Origin: Solen grandis
Lineage: Eukaryota; Mollusca; Bivalvia; Adapedonta; Solenidae
Assembly: GCA_021229015.1 (NCBI GenBank)
Contig: CM037783.1
Span: 26,852,154-26,916,153, forward strand
Direction of reading: 5' to 3'
DNA: 64,000 nt
This document shows, in pieces, positions 34,246 through 46,967 of this stretch. The first letter of the stretch is position 1; each line of letters opens with the position of its first letter. The notes under the pieces are model-generated. The model saw only the letters and a program-made list of their open reading frames with translations. It searched no databases and was not told the origin of the DNA. Made by a program: the position numbers and the translations under genes.

Positions 34246-36456
34246 AATATTGGTCATAAAGAATTCAAGATATTTAACAAAGTTTGGTATGCAGATCTGA
34301 TTCAAGTATACCTTACTAGATATAATAATCATTAAGTTTGCCTAATAGATTAAAAAATTTCCATATTAATTCAAAGTCAAAATAAAGCTAGGTATTTACC
34401 TGAAACCTGAAGGAGGCAGTTATGCTATTTTTTAAGCTGCCTGAATTATATAAACCTTGCTTGTAAAAACACTTTGCTCACTGATGTTTTCATAACAGGT
34501 ATTTCAGAGGCCCAAGTTGCAACTGAATGCTGGTTTTAGTGTTTCTGTTACGTAAAAGTAATGAATAGTACCTGTATTTACATTTCATAATATTTCTAAT
34601 TAATACCGAGTCAGCATTTATATTATTCTGAAATACCAGCTAGATATAATTCTTTAATTACATTTAATTACATTAACATCCAGAACATTGCATATTTTTT
34701 ACCATCAAAGATTTTATATGAACTTAAGGAAAGGCATTTTTCAACATTACTTATATGTATGTAATTTAACAAAGGAAATATAGAAAATATGTACTGGATA
34801 AAAGAAAATATCCAAAAAGTGGTTGTAAAAATATCTATTGATTTTGAAGATTTTTTGTGAAAGTGATGAAGAAACAGTGTAAATTTATTTATTTCATGGG
34901 AATTGAGCTTTCAAATTCTAATTTCAATATTTTAAATCATCACTATGTCGGGGCCTCAAATCCTGAACTTATCTAGACAGTGAAGTGATAGTGCCTTTAT
35001 AATGGTACCACAATCTAGCTGATGATTACTTGAAAGGTCCTGAAAATTAATTCCCTCAATCTTATTCATTCTGCCTTTTCCAATCATGGTTGGATCAATC
35101 AACTGCCCACAAACAATATAAAAAACAAAACCATGTGTTCTTTTGTATAAACCAAGTCCACCATTCACTACCAATTTTAGCAATTTGGTAGCCGTAAGTC
35201 ACTTAACACTTACAAGGTCCATTGGATCAAACATCCCAGTTTTAGGAAGGCTTACACTGCAATCTTTACTCACCATACTTCATTATAGACTCATAGTAAC
35301 ACATTGGCAAACAGAACAGACCCAGGTTAATCAGCTCCTACACGAGCGGTCTGATCAGGGTCTCCTCTGTTTGATCAAACATTACTGTAACTCAGTTTCT
35401 GCACAGTCTGTGTGACAAAGAACACTGCAGGATCCCATATACTCCCATATACCATTTTAAGTTCAGTTCATTAATATTCATCAAGTCAAATTTGCTCATG
35501 AATATTCATGATGTAAAGGGTTAATCTTGCAGTAACCTTTATTTTTACATGTAGAGTAAAATCAGATTCTCTAACACCAGCATCATTATCATTAACCAGC
35601 TTTCATTAAGATGTGTGAATTCAGTTTATGACCAGTTTTACTCTTGATAATGATGTGCTTTTAGGATTGTTGCATGTTTCTTATACACAATTAAGTTTGT
35701 TTAAATTGTTACATTTTTTTAAGTCTTGATCAAACTTGGAGACACTTTTTATGTTCAAAACATTTATAGCATTCTTAAAATGATTTGTTTTCATGTTTGT
35801 GAATATGTGTACAGTGACATTGAAAGTGTTAGGACAAGAAATTTATTTTTCAATTGTTCCTGCCACGTAGGACCAGTTTTGTATATAAAATGACATCTTT
35901 ATCAGTGAAAATTCAATAAGCCTTTGACCTTTACAAGTATTAATCATCAACTAAACATAAAATTGTACCCCCATTTTACTATATACTATATTAAGCTATA
36001 TAGGAACCCCGCTTGTTCCTGTGCATCCCGCCCCGGTGATATTCATCACTTTGAGTGATCGCTGTAGTTTTATATAAACTACGCCTAAATATAAATGCTA
36101 CAGGGTTATATAAGAGACATCAAAAACTTTCCAATTTAATTATCTAACTGTGTAATTCAGGGGAGTTAGTTCTGATATTATCTATAGGTCTCTGGTTTCA
36201 ATGCTTATAAATATAATGTGTATAATGATAATACGACTTATGTTGTAATAATGCTCTGTTGTTAATGTTTTGATATTTGAATATGTTAAATGAAAACAGT
36301 TAATTGATTATGTCTAAAATGGACAGAGCTTGATATGTTATATAACTGCATTGTATTATATACTAAGTATTCAAAGTTTGCTAAGCACCACATATCATGT
36401 ACCACTGCATGTGAAATTGAAATGGCCCTAACTTCTGTTGTATTTGTCAATATCTC
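34246..36456. other. AT-rich non-coding stretch
   Basis: No supported gene. Short frames on both strands around 34956-35415 lack family features. 36001-36090 is locally GC-richer (CCCGCCCCGGTG) without a recognisable signal. Confidence 0.4.
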
Positions 36457-37010
36457 TTGAAATATCACAACCATCTTTTACATATCCCTGGTACCATGCC
36501 AGAGTTAAGAGGAGGAAGGAACAGGCTGATCTTACATTGGTGGTATGGGTCACATCTGTGGTATCATGCCAGAATTAAGAGGAGTAAGGAACAGGCTGAT
36601 CTGATCTTATATTGGTGGTATGAATCATATATGTGGTATCATGCCAGAGTTAAGAGGAGGAAGGAACAGGCTGATCTGATCTATATTTAAGGAACAGGCT
36701 GATCTGATCTTATATTGATGGTATGAATCATATATGTGGTATCATGCCAGAGTTAAGAGGAGGAAGGAACAGGCTGATCTGATCTTATATTGATGGTATG
36801 AATCATATCTGTGGTATCATGCCAGAGTTAAGAGGAGGAAGGAACAGGCTGATCTGATCTCAGCATGGTGGTTATATGTTGTATAATGCAGGTGTTCAGA
36901 GTAAGGAACAGACTGATAGGCTGATCCGATCTCAGCCTGGTGGTATATGTGGAATCATGCCAGTGTTCAGCGGAGTAAGGAACAGGCTGATCTGATTGTA
37001 TTTTGGTGGT
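36457..37010. repeat. 70-76-bp tandem repeat, about 7 copies
   Basis: Unit core ATCATGCCAGAGTTAAGAGG then AAGGAACAGGCTGATCTGAT and TATTG.TGGTATGAATCATA. Core starts at 36518, 36588, 36663, 36690 (a short extra piece), 36766, 36841, 36905 and 36979. The last copies are diverged. Confidence 0.9.
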
Positions 37011-37331
37011 TAGACTGTATTTGTGGTATTATGCCAGGGTAAAAGGTACATATGAAAAATCTAGTGAAACATTTATAATTGAAAGCCCACTGCAACTCAT
37101 ATGATCAACACAACAAAACATGGACTTGTAAGATAACTTAAAAACAAATTATGGCCCTTTTAACACAACCAGAACTAATAAGCAGTGGAATAGTCAAGCA
37201 TGCAGTCTTTTGGACAGCTTTTGACAGCTTTTGTTACAATAGTTTTCACTGTTGTTCTTCATGTTTTTTTTTTGTCTGGATATGTATGTATGTAGTACGT
37301 GACATTGATTTTCTGAAATTTAACTATTTTT

Positions 37332-38735
37332 AGCTCACCTGAGCATAACGTGCTCTTGGTGAGCTATTGTGATCGTCTTTTGTCCGGCGTCCGTCATACA
37401 GCCGTTCGTGCATGCGTCTGGCATCAACAATTTCCTTTCAACAACATCTACTCCTAAACTGCTGGATGGATTTTCACCAAACTTCACAGGAATCATTCTT
37501 ATGATGCCCTCTATCAAAGTTGTTCAAATTATTTTGATTGGTTGAACAAGTAGGTCACAGGACTAAAAGTAGATTCTAAAAATGCAAACTTTGAAAATAT
37601 TTTTCTGCAAAACTGCAAGGCCTGGAGCTTAGATATTTGGTGTTTAGCATTTACTAGTAGACCTCTACCAAGATTGTACATGTACAAATCATGAATTTGG
37701 GGTCAAAATTGACACTACCCCAGGGGTCACACGATTTTACATAGACTTATATAGGAGAAAACTAGAAAAATCTTCTTCTCAGAAATCACAAGGCCTGGAG
37801 CTTAGATTTGGTGTGTAGCATTGTCTTGTGGATCTCTTGCAAGTATGTTCAAATCATGAATCTGGGGTCAAAATTGACACCACCTGAGGGTCACATGATT
37901 TTACATAGACTTATTTAGGAAAAAACTAGAAAAATCTTCTCAGAAATCACAAGGCCTGGAGCTTAGATATTTGGTGTGTAGCATTGTCTTGTGGATCTCT
38001 TCCAAGTATGTTCAAATCATGGCCCTGGGGTCAACATTGGCCCCGCCCCAGGGTCACTTTATTTAACATAGTCTGATATAGAAAAATAAAACAAGAAAAT
38101 TCTTCTTCTCATAAACGACAAGGTGTGGAGTTAAGATATTTAGTGTGTAACATGGACTTATAAACATCTACCATGTTAGTTCAAATCATTGCCCTGTGGT
38201 CAAAATTGGCCTCGCCCAAGGGGTCACTTGATTTTATATAGACTTATATGGAAAAAACAACTAGAAAATTTTCTTCTCAGAAACCACAAGGTCTTGAGTT
38301 TAGATATTTGGTGTGTAACATTGCCTTTTTGAGATCTATCAAGTATGTTCAAATCATGGCCCTGGGGTCAAAATTGGCCCAACCCCAGGGATCACTTGAT
38401 TTTACATGAGCTTAAATCTAGAAAAATGGCCGTGGGGTCAAAATTGGCCCTGCCCAGGGGTCACTTTATTTTACATAGACTTACATTGGAAATATCCTTG
38501 TCAGAAACCACAAGAACATGGGTTTAGATATTTGTTATGTTATATGTCCTTGTGGACCTGAACCAAGTTTACAAATCATGACTCTTTGGGTCGCCTGATT
38601 TTATAGCTATGACTATCAAAATTTGGACCACGGGTTATAGTTTTTGTTTGCAATTAAGATTATTTTGCTGTTTTATAAAGGGCAATGAAGGCAAAATTAA
38701 TCAGGTGAGCGATTCAGGGCCATCATGGCCCTCTT
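37332..38735 (+). mobile_element. Helentron/HINE-like element, 'AGCTCACC' family
   Basis: Ends AGCTCACCTGAGCATAACGT (with terminal hairpin) and CAGGTGAGCGATTCAGGG..CATCATGGCCCTCTT|T. Units with GGCCTGGAGCTTAGATATTT, ATGGCCCTGGGGTCAAAATT and AGGGGTCAC. The final G is replaced by a T run. 37011-37331 contains nothing recognised. Confidence 0.9.
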
Positions 38736-38879
38736 TTTTTTCTTTAGATAGGAAGACTAGATTTTTCTACTTTTACTTAACTCTATTACCATTATGTAAA
38801 TATCTAAGAATGTATAATGTTATGTTTATCTGTGACTTCCATGTAAAATAAGAATTAGTTTGTAAAAAGATTGTTGAAT

Positions 38880-39490
38880 CCCTGCTGTATATTCATGTAA
38901 ATATCTAAGAATGTAAAAAGTTTTATTTTATGCCTGTTGTATCCAGACTGACATGTGTATATATTCCTGACTTTGTAGTCAGTCCTACATGTGGACCCAT
39001 CCCCACCAGAACACAGACCACCTCAGAGTTGTGGTAGTGAGTTCTGAATGTCACCTTTCCTATATTGATTTATCTGTGACTTTTACGTTAATATTTAAGA
39101 ATGTAAAAAAGTTTTTATTATATCCCTGTTGTATCCAGACTGACATGTGTATATGTTCCTGACTTTGTAGTCAGTCCTACATGTGGGCCCATCCCCACCA
39201 GAACAAGGACCACCTCAGAGTTGTGGTAGTGACTTCTGAATGTCACCTTTCCTATATAGATTTATCTGTGACTTTCATGTAAATATTTAAGAATGTAAAA
39301 AGTTCATATTATGTTCCTGCTGTATCCAGAATGACTAGTGTATATAGTCCTGACTTTGTAGTCAGTCCTACATGTGGGCCCATCCCCACCAGAACACAGA
39401 CCACCTCAGAGTTGTGGTAGTGACTTCTGAATGTCACCTTTCCTATATAGATTTATCTGTGACTTTCATGTAAATATCTAAGAATTTATT
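38880..39490. repeat. 191-bp tandem repeat, 3 copies
   Basis: Marker TATCCAGACTGACATGTGTA occurs at about 38940, 39132 and 39323. Units share GACTTTGTAGTCAGTCCTAC, CCATCCCCACCAGAAC and GTGACTTCTGAATGTCACCT. The inverted pair GACTTTGTAGTC is a small palindrome in each unit. The frame at 39904-40134 further on is unsupported. Confidence 0.9.
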
Positions 39491-40184
39491 TTCTATTACA
39501 TACCTACTTCACAAAGTGAAATGAGAACTATATAGGAACGATTGGTGTTTTCCTATTGGATTGTGTATTGTTCTAGTATGTCTTGCTTTACAAAAAGCTC
39601 ACTTAATTTTATATATTACATAGTTAAGCTGACACTGAGGTTTTTTTATTCACCTTTAGGAATAGCTCTAGTTGTATTATTGTAATTTTTTTAATTTTTT
39701 AATTAAACTATGTCTTAATTGGTTACAAATGTTGCTATACAATTTATGAGCTTTTACATCAGTATTGTTCCAGGTCATAGTTTATATACATGTATAATAA
39801 GTGTGACCAAGTTATAAGTATCATAATATGTAATAATGACATGTGTCTAATGTTTTAATAGTTGACTGTTTAGTTGTGCCTTAGATAGACAGAGCTTGGT
39901 TACATGTTATACAATATATACATGCAATTGTATTGTACACATGTGTTAATGAAAACATTATTTATTCATTTTAAGCCAGCTCTTGTTCAATCTAACATTA
40001 TCATATATGTAAAACATGAGAAAATGGGAAAATCTAGGACAAAAGTATACCCTGAGAAGCCATTCCAGACTGGCCACGATGGGAGTCCTAGAGTGAACAG
40101 TGCAGTGCCATACAGCTTTCTTTATTCACAGTAGATGTTTATGTAAGTGTGTTTATGGTTTATTATTTAAGTTTCATTCAGCAT

Positions 40185-40699
40185 CCTAAGTCCCTCTTGA
40201 TGGTTCTTCTGTTGGACCAGTACTATTTCTTGGAAGGTCATGAAAGAATCTTGCTCCAGCTGGGATTCAAACCAACAACCTACAGATCCTAAGTCCCTCT
40301 TGATGGTTCTTCTGTTGGACCAGTACTTTTCCTGGGAAGGTCATGAGAGAATCTTCCTCCAGCTGGGATTCAAACCAACAACCTACAGATCCTAAGTCCC
40401 TCTTGATGGTTCTTCTGTTGGACCAGTACTATTTCTTGGAAGGTCATGAGAGAATCTTGCTCCAGCTGGGATTCAAACCAACAACCTACAGATCCTAAGT
40501 CCCTCTTCATGGTTCTTCTGTTGGACCAGTACTATTTCTTGGAAGGTCATGAGAGAATCTTGCTCCAGCTGCGAATCAAACCAATGAACTACAGATCCTA
40601 AGTCCCTTTTGCTGGTTTTTCTGTTGGACCAGTACTATTTCTTGGAAGGTCATGAGAGAATCTTCCTCCAGCTGGGATTCAAACCAACAACCTTCAGAT
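40185..40699 (-). repeat. 103-bp tandem array of a SINE fragment, 5 copies
   Basis: Copies start at 40185, 40288, 40391, 40494 and 40597, exactly 103 bp apart. On the minus strand each has TTGGTTTGAATCCCAGCTGG (B box region), then AGATTCT..CATGACCTTCC, GTACTGGTCCAACAGAAG and GAGGGACTTAGG. This is the body of the SINE at 33829-33975 without the A box half. So a SINE fragment became a minisatellite. Confidence 0.9.
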
Positions 40700-41873
40700 C
40701 CAAAGTGTCTGCTGCCAATGGTTAAAAGTACCAAAATTAAAGAGAAAGTAGTTCCACAAAACTTAGCAGACCATTTCAGATGAGACAATATTTAACCAAA
40801 CTTGAGCAGTATCAGACTTACCTAAATTACTGTGATGTTGTATTTTGTCTATTACACCTTCTAAAAGAATTAAGAGGAAGTATATATTGCTGCTTCATCT
40901 GTCTGTTTGTCTCCCTGTTGGGAGTTTGATTCAATCACAGTAAGAAATGTAAAAAAGCTAAATGCACTGAGATGGTTGGCATCTATCGTTTAAACAGAGT
41001 TGAACTCAATAAATTCAAAGGTCATGTGATGCCAAAAAATTCCACATGTTTCTCTGTAACTCTAGTTACTAATAGAAAATCAGCCAAACTTACTCTTTTT
41101 TCATGATAATCCTGATGACAGTCTTTCAGTGCTTTGAGCACTTTGATTTGTATCATTATGATCCAGAGAAAGGTTCCATTTGTAAAATGCTTACCTATGG
41201 AGGTCATGACCTTACGTTATAATAGTATTAGTAAACCTGATGTACACATTCGCATTGCATTGATATGTTGCTGATGGTGGAGTGATACAGTGCAGTGAAA
41301 ACAGCTACAGTAATTATGCAAATCAACAATGTTTGCTTTTGATTTTCCGCTATGTAAGAAGGGCAACTACAAGTGAGTCTAAAAATGAGACTTTCAATCA
41401 TGACCTCCAGGTCAAGGTCACACTGGAAGGTCTAACTCTACATTGTTACCAGTCTTACTGATGATTTGATTTGATTTCTTTAGAGGGGTGGTTTGGACAT
41501 CTTTCATGATGAGTTATGTGTGTAGAATATATATTTGATATTTCCAGTGATTGTGGCAACAGATCTTTCTCTGGCATCTACTTGGAGTTTTTGCATAACT
41601 GGCTGTTCTATGGAAGTCACAGGTAATATTGTTTTGACTTTTTTCATCTGTTTTTCCATCTTTCATTAATCTTTCTGTCTGGATCCATAGCTCAAAACCT
41701 ATATGAGCCAAGAAAGAAGTTCACCTGCATGTAAATTTGATGGAACAAATGTTTACCTAATTTAACTCCACCATAATTGCTAAAAAAAGTTGAACCATGT
41801 AAAATTGGCGGGTTGGCTAGTTTCCTTAAATACTCTATACACATGTATATGAACTATTTATTGTCTCCTCGTA
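40700..41873. other. Non-coding, no feature recognised
   Basis: Short frames only. A CAGGTCAAGGTCACACTGG block at about 41409 resembles repeat cores. No gene supported. Confidence 0.4.
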
Positions 41874-42360
41874 TTATACCCCTACTACCCTAGGGTAGGG
41901 CGGCTATATATTTGTCTGTCTGTCCCAAAATATTTGTCCGGGCTCTAACTTGACAATACCTCACTGGATTTCAAAATGGTTGGGACCAATGTTTACCATA
42001 TTAAGATGGAGTGTCGAATGAAAAAACCAGATTGCTAGCTCAAAGGTCAAGGTCATACTTAGAGGTCAACAATAGAAAATCAATGCCAGTGTGCTTGTTT
42101 ATGGATGATTTATCATATTGATAGTTGTTTGTGTTCTTCCCATCATCTTCTTATAATGAATTAAAGACCCTCATAATGTTAATTTCATAGAAGAATTATA
42201 AACTAACGCTAAAATGATGAAATTTATATGACAACGGTTACAGGCTACATTCTTCCTCCATGCCAGGAGCATATTTTTGCAACATACTTTGATGAGTATG
42301 TCAGCTGGTAAATAACATTAATATGTTGTTGACTGACAAATAGCAGCTAGGGTAGTGGTG
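41874..42360 (+). repeat. Helentron-like repeat, ACCCTAGGGT family, copy 2
   Basis: Starts TTATACCCCTACTACCCTAG then GGTAGGG. It shares with the copy at 23145-23890 the blocks AAAGGTCAAGGTCATACTTA, TTCTTCCCATCATCTTCTTA, GCATATTTTTGCAACA-like sequence and GTTGACTGACAAATAGCAG, but has fewer internal units. Confidence 0.75.
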
Positions 42361-42713
42361 ATAGGTCTAAGATATTTTCATTAGCTTGACTATTGGAAGA
42401 ATATGAGAGCTTATTGCAGTCACCCTTGTATCAGCATTGCAGCTTTTGGTTTAGGTTTTGCATGCAAGTTGTTATCAAGCTTATATCTCAATAACCATTC
42501 TAGGTATTGACTTGAAAGTTTATGAATATCTTCAGGGGCATCAGGCAACCAAGGTAGGATTAATACTAGAATAAGATGTTTTAGCATTTATGGTAATACC
42601 ACAAAGTGTCAACTCTTGAAAATTTCAAAAGCTATTTGACATAACCATTTTCTTGGGTTACCATTTTATGGTATTACACTTGGTATTTATATAATATCTC
42701 CTATATTTTTCAG

Positions 42714-42838
42714 GTGGACTCTCCATGAGTGGGGAGGTTTTTGTTGGCTGTGACCAAAATGGCCATGTGCTTCAGGGATATCAGGAAAACCTGAACGCTG
42801 CTCTGAAGTTGAGATATGCTCAACTGTGCAAAGATTAG
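42714..42838 (+). CDS. Possible orphan terminal exon, unknown protein
   Basis: A good acceptor (CTATATTTTTCAG|) is followed by a 40-codon frame, phase 1 in, with a balanced non-repetitive composition: GLSMSGEVFVGCDQNGHVLQ, then GYQENLNAALKLRYAQLCKD and TAG. It reads more like real protein than anything else within several kb, but I do not recognise it and find no partner exons upstream. It could be the last exon of an unrecognised gene, an alternative 3' exon, or a gene relic. The longer minus-strand frame over the same bases is less convincing. Confidence 0.3.
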
Positions 42839-43744
42839 CTGGATTTACAATTCTAGCCTTCACTTCCTGGATATGCCCTGTGATGTTTATATGGTGTGAG
42901 ACCATGAAAAACCAGATCAGACTGAAAGCCATTCCCATGTCTGAACATGTTTCAACATTGTTATCTTCTGATCTCAGAGTTCTTGATAAACAACAGTGTA
43001 AAACCAGAACAGCATTAATAATACGAAAATAACATGTATACACATCACACAAAACTTTTGTGATGTAGAATATATTTGACCAGGGACAAAACATTGGACA
43101 AGCTCCAGACGTACTAGCAATTATTAATCTGAACATGTTTTATAAAGAACTCTCTTATTCCAAATGTATTATCTGGTAAACTGTGTTTAAAGGTTTACCA
43201 GTGAGCAACTTGCAGGCTGATCTGGTTTAAATCAGGTTTGAAAGGTCACTCCTGCAAGTAGATATATTGATAAATAAAATATCTTCCTCATTTTGACATC
43301 GAAGACAGTTTTGCAACCAGTTTGATTAGCATGTAATCCTATAGTGTTTAGCTTGAAGGAAAATGTATATATAGACTTACCATTAGCAGCATGTAAGTTT
43401 TGCTATTGTCTTGGGTTTAATATCAACAGCACTATTCAGAACTTCAGCACTTTCAGTAACTATCCGTCATGGTACAGGATAAATCGGAATATAAAATAAT
43501 TTATGTATTTTATCTAAAAAAAAATTAAAAAAATTTTTTCAGTGCTTAATGCACTGTGACAGATTTTGGATTTGTTGCAATTCTGAAAATTGTAGATTAA
43601 AGTAATCTAGCGAAGCTGGAAGAAAGAAGAGGCAAGCTAGATTGAATATAGTGCTGAGATGTAAATTGACATGACATGATGTACTTTCTGTTAATGTCTT
43701 GATTATCATGATGCTGATGCACTAGTAATTTTATTAGGATTTTA
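42839..43744. other. Non-coding stretch
   Basis: No gene or recognisable element. A poly-A/T junction lies at about 43517-43540. Confidence 0.4.
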
Positions 43745-44017
43745 TTTATACATTGTTTATGTATACATGTATTGCATACTGAATAATTCAGATACATTGT
43801 TTATGTATACATGTATTGCATACTGATCTATTCAGATACATTGTTAATGTATACTTGTATTACATACTGATCTATTCAAATAAATTGTTTATAATACATG
43901 TTTTGCATACTGAATAACTAAGATAAATTGTTTATGTATATATGTTTTGCATTTTGAACAATTCTGATACATTTTTTATGTATGAAGTATTGCATACTTA
44001 AACTCAGATACATTGTT
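43745..44017. repeat. 46-bp tandem array, segment 1
   Basis: Units of about 46-50 bp with CATTGTTTATGTATACATGT and ATTGCATACTGA.TAATTCAG. The array is interrupted at 44018 by a helentron-like element and resumes at 45289. Confidence 0.9.
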
Positions 44018-45288
44018 ACTCCCCACTGGTGAAACCAGTCCGTCCCCCCATTCCGTCTGTCCATGCTGCTATTGTGTCTGCTCCATAACTTGGACATATA
44101 TGGATGGATTTCAATAAAACTTCACAGAAGTATTCCTCTTAACAGAAGGGTGTGTTGCACACATCAACCATATCCACCTTTAAAAGGTCAAGGTCACTGG
44201 GGTTGTTAGAAATTGTTTTTGGTATTTATAGGCTACATGTTCGTGTCCGCTCAATAAAAAGGACACTTATAGATGGATCTCAGTAAAACTTCACAAAAGT
44301 ATTCCTCTTAATCGAAGGGTGTGTTGCACACATCAACTATATGCACCCATGAAAGGTCAAGGTCTTAGGACTTGTTAGAATCTAGTGTTCATAGGTGTTC
44401 ATAGTCTAGATCTTTGTGTCCGCTCTGTAACTTCCATGTTTATGGATGGAATTTCATAAGAATTTTCAAAAGTGTTTGTCATAACACAAAGATGTGTCAA
44501 GCATATCAACCATGTGTCCTTGAAAGGTCAAGGTCACAGGAGTTGTTAGAAATTCTCCTATAGGCTACATCTGTGTCTCACTCACGCAGCTTTATAACTT
44601 CAATATCTATTGATGGATTTTCATAAAACTTTATATAAAATGGCATGTCATACACATCAACCATATGCATGCTTAAAAGGTCAAGGTCACAGGAATTGTT
44701 AGGAATTATTTTTACTTCGTAGGCTTCATTTTCATGTCAGGTCTATAACTTTCATATCTATGTTTAGATTTTCATAAAACTTTACAAAGGTGTTTGTTAT
44801 GACACAAAAATGGCTACAATGTCATGTCCTCTTTATAGCTTCCATATCTATATTTGAATTTTTCATATAATGTTAGGGGGCCGCCCCTCAGCCCCTCACC
44901 ACTGTGGGTTCGAATCCTGGAAGGGACTTCGGATTTTTCATGTGAGGAAGCCTTCAAGCTGGCTTGCGGTAGGTTTGTGGTTCTACCCGGGTACCTCTGT
45001 GTACTCGGGGTCTTCCTTCACCTCTAATAAGCTGGACGTCGCTATATGATTGAAATACTATCGCAGCGACGGTAAACCCCATTACAACAATAACATATAA
45101 CTTTACAAAAGACTGTTAGTCATAACACAAAGGTGTATCAACCATTAGTATGCTTGAAAAGTCAGTGCAGTTAGGGGATTATAACTCATTTCCATAATTT
45201 TCTTGTTTCTGTCTGCCACAAAGTCTTAATGGGGGGTTTCGTCTGGTGGGGACACCTGACAGTATAGCTTGCTATACTGACAAAGCCA
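44018..45288 (+). mobile_element. Helentron/HINE-like element, CCCCACCAG family, inserted in the 46-bp array
   Basis: Starts ACTCCCCACTGGTGAAACCAG (terminal hairpin). The 3' side has GTCTGGTGGGGAC (inverted copy of GTCCCCACCAG), then the perfect hairpin GTATAGC-TT-GCTATAC, ending near AAAGCCATG|T. Units contain AACTTCACAGAAGTATTCCT and AAAGGTCAAGGTCA. It lies between GTT and TTTAT of an array monomer. A SINE with target duplication is nested at 44871-45093. Confidence 0.8.
44871..45093 (+). mobile_element. tRNA-derived SINE with 7-bp target duplication
   Basis: CATATAA occurs directly before (44864-44870) and after (45094-45100). Inside: GTGGGTTCGAATCCTGG (B box), then GAGGAAGCCTTCAAGCTGGC, GGTTCTACCCGGGTACCTCT, ACTCGGGGTCTTCCTTCACC, ATAAGCTGGACGTCGC and CAGCGACGGTAAACCCC, ending in an AACAATAA tail. 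The long GC-rich middle looks like a conserved central domain of a molluscan SINE superfamily. The A box half is decayed (CCGCCCCTCAGCCCC). Confidence 0.85.
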
Positions 45289-45959
45289 TGTTTATATTTA
45301 CATGTATTACATACTGAGTAACTCAGATATATATTGTTTATATATACATGTATTGCATTCTGAATAACTCAGATATATATTGTTTATGTATACATGTATT
45401 ACATACGGAGTAACTCAGATATATATTGTTTATATATACATGTATTGCATACGGAGTAATTCAGATATATATTGTTTATGTATACATGTATATATATTGT
45501 TTATGTATACATGTATTACATACGGAGTAACTCAGATATATATTGTTTATATATACATGTATTGCATACGGAGTAATTCAGATATATATTGTTTATGTAT
45601 ACATGTATTGCATATGGAGTAACTCAGATATATATTGTTTATGTATACATGTATTGCATACTGAGTAACTCAGATATATATTGTTTATGTATACATGTAT
45701 TGCATACGGAGTAACTCAGATATATATTGTTTATGTATACATGTATTGCATACGGAGTAACTCAGACATATATTGTTTATGTATAAATGTATTGCATACT
45801 GAGTAACTCAGATATATATTGTTTATGTATAAATGTATTGCATACTGAGTAACTCAGATATATATTGTTTATGTATAAATGTATTGCATACTGAGTAACT
45901 CAGATATATATTGTTTATGTATACATGTATTGCATACTGAATAATTCAGTTACATTGTT
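45289..45959. repeat. 46-bp tandem array, segment 2
   Basis: About 14 units: GAGTAACTCAGATATATATT then GTTTATGTATACATGTATTGCATAC. More uniform than segment 1. A plus-strand frame rich in Tyr/Ile/Cys over it is a by-product. Confidence 0.95.
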
Positions 45960-46334
45960 ATTCACCCCTTCGAAGAAGAGGGGGCATATTGTTTTGCAAA
46001 TGTTGATCGGTCTGTTGTTCCGTTGGTAGACCACTTCGTTTCCAATCAATAATTAGATAAATAAACTTCATAGAGTGATTGGTCATGTCTAGTAGATGAC
46101 CCCTATCTGTTTTGGGGTCACTTGGACAAAGGTCATGGTCACAGTGACTTTGAATGTGAAACTTGTTTCTGATCAATAACCCAAGAATTCATGGGCCCAC
46201 ATTCTTCAAACTTCATTGGGTGATTGCGCATGACTAGTAGATGACCTCTATTGATTTTAGGGTCAAAGCTCAAGGTCACTGGGACAGCAGTGGGAGGGGG
46301 GGGGGGGGCATCTGTGCCGTTCCTACAACTCTTG
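45960..46334 (+). mobile_element. Helentron-like element, CCCCTTCGAAG family, inserted in the 46-bp array
   Basis: Starts TTCACCCCTTCGAAGAAGAG then GGGGGCAT; ends GGGGGGCATCTGTGCCG then CTCTTG|TTTATA. It lies in the same ATTGTT|TATG position of a monomer as the element at 44018. Short core with TAGTAGATGACC and CAAGGTCAC units. Confidence 0.65.
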
Positions 46335-46473
46335 TTTATAAACTTTTGAATTATTAGTATGGTGTAGTGGATTTTAACAGATAAATTGTTTATGTTTTTA
46401 TATATGTTTAGTACTGAATAATTTAGATATGTTGTTTATGTATACATGTATTACATTCTGAACAATTCAGATA
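46335..46473. repeat. 46-bp tandem array, segment 3
   Basis: Diverged monomers (GAATAATTTAGATATGTTGT, TTATGTATACATGTATTACA), ending CAGATA at the mariner insertion. A last piece of the array lies at 47194-47290. Confidence 0.75.
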
Positions 46474-46913
46474 CAAGGGATGTTCAATAAGTTCACGGAA
46501 AAGTTATAATTTCTTTATTTTAGATGGCAGATTAATGAAACTGCACTATAATATAAACAAACAATGCATTACCTGCTGATTGATGCAAATATTAGTGTTG
46601 AGCTAAAACAGCCAACAAATTTTGTGTTCTGAATAAAATTTCAAAGACTGAAACTATTAATTATCAAAACGATGCGTAATGTCTATAGAAAAATTGCTGC
46701 GAGAAAACAGTGATACATGTATTCAAATGGTACAAGTGGTTTGAATAAGACAGGAAAAACATCGCAGCGCTGTCAAATGCTGTAGACATCGTCACAAGCA
46801 GCTGCCGTCTAAGAGTTACTTGTCAGAGTTCAGCACATCGCCATCCCTGAAATTATGAACAGAATGGACTGTAGCAAATTATGGAACTGTCTTTAACATA
46901 ATTCATGACAAGC

Positions 46914-46967
<54 letters not shown>

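Noticed and set aside
36457..37010. Regularly spaced repeats considered as a CRISPR-like array
   Set aside because: Units are directly adjacent with no unique spacers, and the genome is animal.
39904..40134. Plus-strand 76-codon frame just before the SINE-derived array
   Set aside because: No recognisable motif, no clear splice sites; composition does not separate it from chance.
42687..43136. Minus-strand frame of 149 codons
   Set aside because: No family features and antisense to a better exon-like plus-strand frame.
44871..45093. Possible functional tRNA gene (GGTTCGAATCC B box)
   Set aside because: No cloverleaf stems, a long GC-rich body, an AACAATAA tail and a 7-bp target duplication: a SINE.
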